Of a stretch of DNA of 64,000 bases, positions 58,060-64,000 are shown piece by piece. Within the stretch, counting starts at the first letter, position 1; every line of letters starts with the position of its first letter. Location of the stretch: contig CALAJQ010000016.1 in assembly GCA_937922785.1 (NCBI GenBank), positions 1 to 64,000 of the forward strand. The letters are read 5' to 3'. The notes under the pieces are model-generated. The model had not been told where the DNA came from and searched no databases. It saw nothing but the letters and a program-made list of their open reading frames with translations. A program made the translations under genes and the position numbers. The DNA comes from an uncultured Acidimicrobiales bacterium (lineage in GTDB: Bacteria > Actinomycetota > Acidimicrobiia > Acidimicrobiales > SZUA-35).

Positions 58060-59994
58060 GTGCTTGACTCAGATTCATGCGTCAACCGCCTAACAGTGGC
58101 CCTGTGGGCTCTGGCTTTAGCGATTGTCGCGGTCTTGATTCGCCCACAAGCTGCCGCAGCACAAGATGGCCAATCGGCTGAGACCGAACTTGTTGAAAGA
58201 TATGCGCCGGTAATTGCTTTGCGGCCCCAAACCGAGCCGTGCGACACCTCGGGCGAGCAGTTTGCGCCCGCTCCTGCTGATCTGGTTCTCGACAACCCGC
58301 ACATGTTGCTAAGGCAGATTGGAGTGGAGAACCCGGTTGTTCTTCGTGGACCAACTGCTTCTGACATATTCGGTATGGGTGGTGGTTTCTACATCGACTT
58401 CCCTGGTGACGCTTTTGGCCCGGGATGTCTCTACGAGAGGGACTATCAGCGCTACAACCAAGGCCGCAATGCCGTGGTCTACGCGCATATTGCCACTCAG
58501 TCCGACCGGCCAGACAAGCTGGCGGTTCAGTACTGGTTTTTCAATTACTACAACGACTACAACAATCTTCACGAAGGCGACTGGGAGGGGATTCAGCTTC
58601 TGTTCGAAGTTGGCACCGTCGAAGAGGCTTTAGCTGTTGAACCAGCCAGCATCGGTTACTCCCAGCATTTCGGAGGCGAGGTGGCGGAGTGGGGCGGCAA
58701 GAAACTTGAGCTTGTTGGATCACACCCAGTCGTCTATCCAGCAATCGGTTCACACGCCAGCTACTTTGCCCCGGCGCTCTACCTTGGTCGAAGTGGCAGC
58801 CAGGGATTCGGCTGTGACAACACTCAGAACGCCAGCCGTCGTCTGAACCCAGACGTGGTGCTGTTGCCCGACGAAGTGACTGACCCAAACGATCCGCTGG
58901 CTTGGTTGAGTTTCGAAGGACTTTGGGGAGAGAAGCGCTTCGGGCCTTTCAGCGGGGCAACTGGCCCAATCACTAAGCCTCGTTGGACCGCACCGGTTGA
59001 CTGGCACGACACACTGCGATCTTCCAGTGTCGCGGTGCCAGGCGGTTCCGAGACTACGACGCCTGTGGTGAAACAGTTCTGCGCTGTAGTTGGTTGGGGC
59101 TCGTCCCAATACCTCACTGCTCAACAACATCCGTTGCGGGTTACCGGGATCCTGGCGGCGATCGCCATTGTTCTGTGGTACCTAAGTGGACTTACGGCGT
59201 GGTCGCCGCTTCCCGCGATGCCCGTTGTCCGGCGCCGTCGACTTGGACAGATCATCACCTCCGCTGCGGCTTTCTACTGGCGGCACCGCGGCGTCATGCT
59301 CCGCATGGTGGCGATGTATGTTCCAGCGATTGTTGCTGCAAGCCTTTTGGTCGCTGGCATCGGGCGCCTGCTTGCCGGCAGCGCGCCCGAGGGAGCTGAC
59401 CCCAACCTTGGTCCAATCGGCGCCATCTTGATCGGCATGGCGGGAGCAGCAGTACAGGGCTTGGGCCTGCTAACGATCAACGCGGCGGTCATTGATGTGG
59501 CAGACCGAATCGAGCATGGCCGCCCGGTTTCAGCAAAGGCCGGCTTCAAGGCGGCCTTTGCTGCTTGGAGGCCGCTGGTTGGTGCAGCTCTTCGAGGCGC
59601 CTTGATAGTTCTTGGATTGGCCGTAACCATCGTCGGGACCCCTTGGGCTATCAGGCAGTACGTTCGTTATCAGCTTTCGGCTTCGGCCATCATTACTGAG
59701 GATCTAGAGAGTGGAACCGCAGCGTTAGCTCGCAGCTCGGCGCTGGTGTCGGGTCGAAGCCGGTGGTTCCATACCGCAACGGTTGTGCTGATGGTTCAAG
59801 GTCTTGTTGCCTTGGTTGGTGTAGTTGCTGGGTTGGCGTTCCTGCTAGCTACAAATGGCTTGCCTTTAGGGCTCTATTCGGCCCTGACCGCTTTAGCTTC
59901 GGCGTTCGTGTTGCCATTTACCGCAATGGCCCAGCTCTTGCTGTACGGCAACGTTAGGGCCGAAACTGAAGCAACTCGCGATGGCCAGCGTTAA
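58060..59994 (+). CDS. secreted/membrane protein with Vps62-like domain
   Basis: About 644 residues from the GTG at 58060. That start gives a proper signal peptide (NRLTVALWALALAIVAVLI then PQAAAAQDG); upstream codons overlap the divergent gene. Residues about 40-330 resemble Vps62-type domains: VERYAPVIALRP, YWFFNYYNDYNNLHEGDWEGIQLLF, PAIGSHASYFAPALYLG, DTLRSSSVAVPG. After a helix near 365, a five-to-six-helix membrane domain follows (about 420-640; WRPLVGAALRGALIVLGLA, ASAIITEDLESGTAALARSSALVSG), like the membrane domain next to glycerophosphodiesterases. Probably a cell-surface protein; function unknown. Confidence 0.7.
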   Translation: MLDSDSCVNRLTVALWALALAIVAVLIRPQAAAAQDGQSAETELVERYAPVIALRPQTEPCDTSGEQFAPAPADLVLDNPHMLLRQIGVENPVVLRGPTASDIFGMGGGFYIDFPGDAFGPGCLYERDYQRYNQGRNAVVYAHIATQSDRPDKLAVQYWFFNYYNDYNNLHEGDWEGIQLLFEVGTVEEALAVEPASIGYSQHFGGEVAEWGGKKLELVGSHPVVYPAIGSHASYFAPALYLGRSGSQGFGCDNTQNASRRLNPDVVLLPDEVTDPNDPLAWLSFEGLWGEKRFGPFSGATGPITKPRWTAPVDWHDTLRSSSVAVPGGSETTTPVVKQFCAVVGWGSSQYLTAQQHPLRVTGILAAIAIVLWYLSGLTAWSPLPAMPVVRRRRLGQIITSAAAFYWRHRGVMLRMVAMYVPAIVAASLLVAGIGRLLAGSAPEGADPNLGPIGAILIGMAGAAVQGLGLLTINAAVIDVADRIEHGRPVSAKAGFKAAFAAWRPLVGAALRGALIVLGLAVTIVGTPWAIRQYVRYQLSASAIITEDLESGTAALARSSALVSGRSRWFHTATVVLMVQGLVALVGVVAGLAFLLATNGLPLGLYSALTALASAFVLPFTAMAQLLLYGNVRAETEATRDGQR

Positions 59995-60047
59995 AGAGCG
60001 AGTACTAAATATGCCGATGATCCGGGAGTAACGGCTAGGAGACTCAG

Positions 60048-61208
60048 ATGGCTTCACAACAAAGGGTCAGGTTAGCGGTGGCGATGGCTCTGATCGTGGC
60101 GGGCTGTACTAACGCTCCGGCCGAAGATGCAGCCGCCGGCCCCACTACAACACAGGTGCCAACTACCAACACAGACCAGCAGTCGATTACGACACGGGCT
60201 GACGGAACACCTTCGTCTAGCTCATCGGCTTCAGCGCCGTCGGCTCCCGTCGCAACCACATCCTTAACCACAGGGCAGCCCGATGCGCCAGCCATCCAGC
60301 CCGAGACTGATGTGTTCCGCATCGCCCCTGTCGGAACTCTGCCAGGTCCGGTAATTGTCTATGGCCCAGATGGGGTTCGTCAGTCATTTCACACCCCGCA
60401 ACTTGCCCAGGTCGTAGAGGGTCCAGTGTCATCAGCGGTCGACACCTATCTACGCGGCACCGTTTATCAAAGGCCGGGCGACGACCGACGAATATTTGTT
60501 GCAGGCGCCGACGGGGACCAAGAGCTTCTGGTCGCGGCGGAGAACCAAACCATTCGCCTTGTCGGCATCCGAATCGAACCCACCGAGGACAACACGTTCC
60601 ATGTGCTCTACGTCAGGCGGACCTCATCCACCCCAGAGCTGACGAAGGAGACACTGCGGTCCTACAACACGGAAACCGGTGTCGTGACTGAACTGCTTGA
60701 GACAGGAGGCTGGGAAAGCGGAACGGATTTCGACTACATCGAGGGCGAGCGAGCGGTAGGGCGATGGTTTGGCGAGGCGTTCACCAGAACTCACATAATC
60801 AACACCGTTACCGGCGAAGTTGAACAGAGCTTTCCAGCCGAGGGTGAGTGTTTTGACGGGGAGTTTGCCGAAGGTTGCTTACCGTTCACGGTTGCGGGAC
60901 TTTCGGGCAACACGATCTATGGGTTCGGGCCAAACCCGAACGATTCTGGCGTGGTAGATCAGATGGCTTTGTACAGATTCGACACAGCCAGTTCAGAGTT
61001 GGTTGAGCTGATCTCCTTTCCGTGGGACAACGGTTTGTACTATCCCGTTGATATCTGGGTCAGGAGCGGCACGGTCGTCGTTGGATTGTCGACCACGCCA
61101 CGACCAGAAGACGGAGAGCCACTTCCTGCGTTGCTGTATGACATCAACGGGGGCGAGGCAACAACCGCGCCTATTTCTGGCTACTTGCGTACCGGGTTCA
61201 TCAGCTAG
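60048..61208 (+). CDS. secreted lipoprotein, unknown function
   Basis: A 386-residue lipoprotein: signal MASQQRVRLAVAMALIVAGC with lipobox VAGC and C20 as the lipid-bearing residue. A Thr/Ser/Pro-rich spacer (about 22-85) and a beta-rich external domain follow, with repeated strand pairs (IRLVGIRIEPTEDNTFHVLYVRR, LRSYNTETGVVTELLE, THIINTVTGEVEQSF, LYRFDTASSELVELISF). This gives it a beta-propeller-like look. AGGAGAC precedes the ATG. It follows the Vps62-like gene by 53 bases on the same strand, and both are surface proteins. Confidence 0.78.
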   Translation: MASQQRVRLAVAMALIVAGCTNAPAEDAAAGPTTTQVPTTNTDQQSITTRADGTPSSSSSASAPSAPVATTSLTTGQPDAPAIQPETDVFRIAPVGTLPGPVIVYGPDGVRQSFHTPQLAQVVEGPVSSAVDTYLRGTVYQRPGDDRRIFVAGADGDQELLVAAENQTIRLVGIRIEPTEDNTFHVLYVRRTSSTPELTKETLRSYNTETGVVTELLETGGWESGTDFDYIEGERAVGRWFGEAFTRTHIINTVTGEVEQSFPAEGECFDGEFAEGCLPFTVAGLSGNTIYGFGPNPNDSGVVDQMALYRFDTASSELVELISFPWDNGLYYPVDIWVRSGTVVVGLSTTPRPEDGEPLPALLYDINGGEATTAPISGYLRTGFIS

Positions 61209-61297
61209 AGGCGTTCGCTCATGTTTGAGTTGCACGAAGCAGGTTTGTCCTGCCCCTCGAGTCTGCCTAAACAAAAGCAAACAGCATGGCCGGGTAC

Positions 61298-62530
61298 CTA
61301 CAGCAGATCGATCACTTGCTGAAGTCCGAGTGCGCTTGATGCAATGGCGCCGACGGCTCCGTTGATCATCCAACGCTTCCTTCTGAGATTCGGATTCGTC
61401 ACGCTTAGCCGCACCAGCGCCAAATTCACCAAGGTAAAGACGGTCAAGGTGATCACGCTGGTTGCTTTGGCCAAAGTGACAAGCGGGAAGAATGCGGTAA
61501 GCACGACAATGCCGATGCCAACCAAGATGATCGCTCTGGCGGGTGTCTTATGCCGCAGATCAACCGAGGCCAACAATTTGGGGAGCTGCCCATCCACCGC
61601 CATTCCGTACAGGACTCTGGACGCCATCACGATCTGCACCAGAATGCCGTTGACCATTGCGAAGCTTGCAATCGTGGCAATGGGCGCCGAATTCAGGCCG
61701 CTGACTTCGGAAAAGATCACTGTCATTGGTGCGCTTGAGGAAACGATCTCACCGCGGTTTGGCAGGGCGGCGGCGATAAGGGCTAGCGCTACATAGGCAA
61801 TCAGGGTGACTCCAAGAGTCCAGGCGATAGCACGAGGAGCCGTTCGCCTTGGGTTGATCGTTTCTTCGGCCATGTTGGCGATGTCTTCAAAACCGATGAA
61901 CGCAAAAAAGGCAATGCCAGCTCCAGCCAGCACCGGACCCATCGCCCCGTCTGCAAATGGATTGAACGCCGGAGCTAAGTTGTCGAGCTTGACATGTTGA
62001 AAGCCGAACGCAACCACCACTATCAAAGTGCCTACCTCTAGGACAGTAACAACTGCTGCGAGAATCACGCTCTCGCGCACGCCCCACCAAGCGACAGTGC
62101 ACAGCACGATGACGATCGCAATCGCCGTCATTCGCTCGGGCAGATCAATCAGCGTTGTCACATAGCCAGCGAAGGCCAAGGAAACGACGGCGCTTGAAAT
62201 GACGCCAGTGACGACCACGCCCAGCCCAGCAATCCGGCCTGCCGCAATTCCGATTCCTTGGCGTACATAAACTGCTTCGCCACCGGCTCGCGGAAACTGG
62301 GCGACCAGCGCCATGTATGAAATACCGGTCAGCCCGGCTATGAGGCCGGCGACAAGAAATGCTAGAGGGGCCTGTGATCCAGCTGAGCCAAGGATCTCTC
62401 CGACCAGCGCAAAGATGCCGGCACCAACCGTTACTCCGAGGCCGTAAAAGACGAGGAGCGGAGTTGACAGCGTTCGCCTGAGTTTCCCTCGGTCAGTTGC
62501 GTGATCGCGCTCGCAGATGGTGTCGGTCAC
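61298..62530 (-). CDS. APC-family amino acid permease
   Basis: A 410-residue, about 11- to 12-helix transporter. The first-helix motif LVFYGLGVTVGAGIFALVGEI is the substrate site of APC transporters. Others are QFPRAGGEAVYVRQGIG, AFFAFIGFEDIANMAEETINPRRTAPRAI with the Glu-rich consensus loop, and SRVLYGMAVDGQLPKLLASVDLRHKTPARAI. The last region is typical of the CAT/AAT amino acid transporters. The start is a GTG. It is divergent from the universal stress protein gene across 180 bp that carry two DosR-like boxes. Confidence 0.9.
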   Translation of the reverse strand: MTDTICERDHATDRGKLRRTLSTPLLVFYGLGVTVGAGIFALVGEILGSAGSQAPLAFLVAGLIAGLTGISYMALVAQFPRAGGEAVYVRQGIGIAAGRIAGLGVVVTGVISSAVVSLAFAGYVTTLIDLPERMTAIAIVIVLCTVAWWGVRESVILAAVVTVLEVGTLIVVVAFGFQHVKLDNLAPAFNPFADGAMGPVLAGAGIAFFAFIGFEDIANMAEETINPRRTAPRAIAWTLGVTLIAYVALALIAAALPNRGEIVSSSAPMTVIFSEVSGLNSAPIATIASFAMVNGILVQIVMASRVLYGMAVDGQLPKLLASVDLRHKTPARAIILVGIGIVVLTAFFPLVTLAKATSVITLTVFTLVNLALVRLSVTNPNLRRKRWMINGAVGAIASSALGLQQVIDLL

Positions 62531-62609
62531 GCCCTGACGACATCCTCAAGCCGATTTTGTCTGCCTAGTTTCATGCATTGATTGTCGTTGAGGACCTCCC
62601 CAGCGCCCA

Positions 62610-62623
62610 GAGTCCAAAGTCCC
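62610..62623 (-). promoter_or_regulatory. DosR/DevR-like box 1
   Basis: On the minus strand this reads GGGACTTTGGACTC, close to the mycobacterial DosR consensus (TTSGGGACTWWAGTCCCSAA) and differing from box 2 at only two positions. It faces the APC permease gene. Confidence 0.45.
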
Positions 62624-62639
62624 AAGACCTCCTGAAGTA

Positions 62640-62653
62640 GGGACCTTCGACTC
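62640..62653 (+). promoter_or_regulatory. DosR/DevR-like box 2
   Basis: Reads GGGACCTTCGACTC on the plus strand, centred exactly 30 bp from box 1 and 57 bp upstream of the universal stress protein start. Pairs of such boxes before universal stress genes are typical of the hypoxia/nitric oxide regulon in mycobacteria. Confidence 0.5.
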
Positions 62654-62710
62654 TAGGAAGTCCGCATCATCCAATTCAGGATCAGCACATGGCACAGACC
62701 GGGATCTCCA

Positions 62711-63523
62711 ATGCATAGCCGGGTGCTGGTGCCTCTCGACGGAAGTATCACTTCCCCTGCGGCACTTACCGTCGGGAGGCAGCTTGCTGAAAAGTGGGAT
62801 GCCGAGCTGCAGGTGCTAGCGCTAGTTGAGAAAGGCCAAGCCTCATCTGGAATCGAAACCCTGACTAAGCGGCTTCTTGACCGAATCGACCTTAAGCCGA
62901 AGCTGGAGGTGCGTCGTATCGCCTATTCAGCGGCAGAAGATATCGCCGGCGAGTTCGACCTAGTGCCCGACACTTTTGTGGTGCTGAGTTCGTGGGCAAG
63001 AGGGCGAAGCGCCGGCGTTGTCCCGAATCTGGCAGAAGACGTTTTCCGTCTAGTGCGCCAGCCCATGCTGCTAGTGGGTCCAAAGGTTGAGGCCCGGAGC
63101 GATTGGCCAGACGGGCCGCTGCATATCAGCATCGACGGATCAGGCTTCAGTGAGACCATCGCCAAATCTGCGGTTCTGTTCGCCAAAAGTCTGCAAATCG
63201 ATGTCAGATTCGTGACTGTCTTCGATCCAGAAGATGCTCCAGGTGGGCCTGACATTTCACTGGAGACCAACGCGATCGCCCGACTCGCAGATCAGGCGCA
63301 GGCGGTGTTAGGTCGCGAGGCCAACTACGACGTTCTTCACAGCCCACAGCCAAATCGAGAGATCCCCAGCTACGCAAAACGCTACGGTGCTGCGGCGATT
63401 GCAATGGCAACGCACATGCGGTCGGGGGTATCTCGGCTAGCGCATGGCTCAGTCACTATGGATGTCGTGGGCCAGGCTCACTGCCCGATTTTGGTTGATC
63501 GTCCGTCAGTGGGTGAGTTCTAG
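62711..63523 (+). CDS. tandem universal stress protein
   Basis: A 270-residue protein with two Usp domains, 1-125 (RVLVPLDGSITSPAALTVGRQLAEKWDAELQVLALV ... VVLSSWARGRSAGVV) and 135-270 (PLHISIDGSGFSETIAKSAVLFAKSL ... AIAMATHMRSGVSRLAHGSVTMDVVGQAHCPILVD). The last segment keeps a modified ATP loop (G-x-x-R-x-x-x-G-S). Tandem Usp proteins in actinobacteria are often controlled by DosR, and two DosR-like boxes precede this one. The kinase-regulator pair at 35384 is not an obvious DosRS. The frame of an earlier ATG at 62688 stops after nine codons. Confidence 0.88.
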   Translation: MHSRVLVPLDGSITSPAALTVGRQLAEKWDAELQVLALVEKGQASSGIETLTKRLLDRIDLKPKLEVRRIAYSAAEDIAGEFDLVPDTFVVLSSWARGRSAGVVPNLAEDVFRLVRQPMLLVGPKVEARSDWPDGPLHISIDGSGFSETIAKSAVLFAKSLQIDVRFVTVFDPEDAPGGPDISLETNAIARLADQAQAVLGREANYDVLHSPQPNREIPSYAKRYGAAAIAMATHMRSGVSRLAHGSVTMDVVGQAHCPILVDRPSVGEF

Positions 63524-63566
63524 GTGAGCAAGAAGCCCCAGCAGCGGAACAGCAGCAGAGCAACGG

Positions 63567-64000
63567 TTAGAAGCCTTCGATGAGGTTTCGGTCGATTTCA
63601 GAAATCGAGGTCACACCAGACAACGCCATTGTGCGCTCGATGCCCGACTGGAAGAAGTCCAGCACATGGTCAACGCCGGCCTTACCGCCTACAGCCAGGC
63701 CGTACAAATGTGGCCGGCCCATCATGCAGGCGTTGGCCCCCAAGGCAAGGGCCTTGACGACGTCGCTGCCTCGGCGAACGCCACCGTCGCAGTAGATCTC
63801 GGTTTGGCCGCCCACCGCATCAGCTACAGGTGAGACCAGGTCGATGATGGCGGGGGAGGAATCGAGTTGTCGGCCGCCGTGGTTGGAAAGTGCAACGGCT
63901 TCGATGCCCGAATCGGCAGCGATTTTGGCGTCAGCCACGCTTTGCACGCCCTTCAGAACTACGGGGCCACCCCATTGGGAACGAATCCATTCAACGTCAT
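63567..64000 (-). CDS. FMN-dependent alpha-hydroxyacid oxidase, 5' part outside window
   Basis: The C-terminal 144 residues of an LldD/glycolate-oxidase-type enzyme; the frame is open to the right edge. It reads VEWIRSQWGGPVVLKGVQSV, IEAVALSNHGGRQLDSSPA with the catalytic His and the substrate Arg of HGGRQLD, IYCDGGVRRGSDVVKALALGANACMMGRPHL (FMN phosphate site) and DFFQSGIERTMALSGVTSISEI. Substrate class is L-2-hydroxyacids such as lactate; MftD-type mycofactocin-associated oxidases are close relatives and cannot be excluded. The stop is at the complement of 63567-63569. Confidence 0.88.
   Translation of the reverse strand, partial: DVEWIRSQWGGPVVLKGVQSVADAKIAADSGIEAVALSNHGGRQLDSSPAIIDLVSPVADAVGGQTEIYCDGGVRRGSDVVKALALGANACMMGRPHLYGLAVGGKAGVDHVLDFFQSGIERTMALSGVTSISEIDRNLIEGF

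Noticed and set aside
1-64000. tRNA, rRNA, insertion sequence or prophage genes
   Set aside because: Looked for cloverleaf-like arms, rRNA-like blocks and transposase or integrase motifs by eye. None was convincing, though a covariance search was not possible.

Overview
The window reads as chromosomal DNA of an aerobic actinobacterium, most likely a member of the Acidimicrobiia. That placement is an inference. It rests on moderately high GC by eye, three SCO6745-family paralogs, several MDMPI/DinB-type proteins, an amphi-Trp protein, a secreted protein with the R-I-x-D-[ST]-R ... V-V-D-V-x-G-[YV]-F domain common in this class, and many genes with an actinobacterial-style leaderless promoter. 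No rRNA, tRNA, CRISPR array, phage or complete insertion sequence was found.

Layout. 1-5.8 kb: the end of an SCO6745 gene, a D-aminoacylase-like amidohydrolase plus a TauD-type dioxygenase, and a stand-alone RelA/SpoT synthetase with unusual C-terminal domains. 5.9-8.8 kb: an FtsX/MacB-type ABC exporter (two permeases and an ATPase). 8.8-17.9 kb: the most system-like region. It holds three small helical proteins, one with a W-T-G motif, then a 1380-residue EssC/EccC-like FtsK ATPase with a ubiquitin-like/FHA-like N-terminus, a PilM-like protein, an anchored secreted protein, and an ECF sigma factor with its anti-sigma factor. I read this as a divergent, minimal type VII-like locus. 18-34.8 kb: metabolic genes, including PhyH, TauD/IPNS-type and OYE-type oxidoreductases, two molybdopterin enzymes, NDH-2, nitronate monooxygenase, DoxX and GNAT proteins. 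35.4-39.5 kb: a LuxR/NarL two-component system with an ABC transporter and a decayed regulator. 39.5-46.8 kb: DinB/MDMPI proteins, a CYP153-type alkane hydroxylase, a Nudix hydrolase, DeoR and AraC regulators, and an SDR that looks like a halohydrin dehalogenase. 46.9-53.3 kb: an SLC13 anion transporter, an ankyrin protein, a frameshifted deazaflavin-reductase gene and a Na/Pi cotransporter with its PhoU-like partner. 53.4-64 kb: an Fe-alcohol dehydrogenase with an HpsN-like (sulfopropanediol) dehydrogenase, a nitroreductase-SRPBCC fusion, a Vps62-like membrane protein, a lipoprotein, an APC permease, a tandem universal stress protein and a truncated alpha-hydroxyacid oxidase.

Cross-cutting signals. 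(i) Eight starts share the exact arrangement TANNNT-N6-ATG, and three more have N7, which implies widespread leaderless transcription with start sites predictable to the base. (ii) An 83-bp intergenic repeat occurs twice in opposite orientation, about 14 kb apart. (iii) A second 45-bp element, TTATCCACAG-N8-ACCTAG-N4-TTTYGAGACYTGACCCC, occurs twice. (iv) Two DosR-like boxes in opposite orientation precede the universal stress protein gene. Genome decay is visible at 39.2-39.5 kb (regulator relic) and 50.3-50.7 kb (single frameshift).
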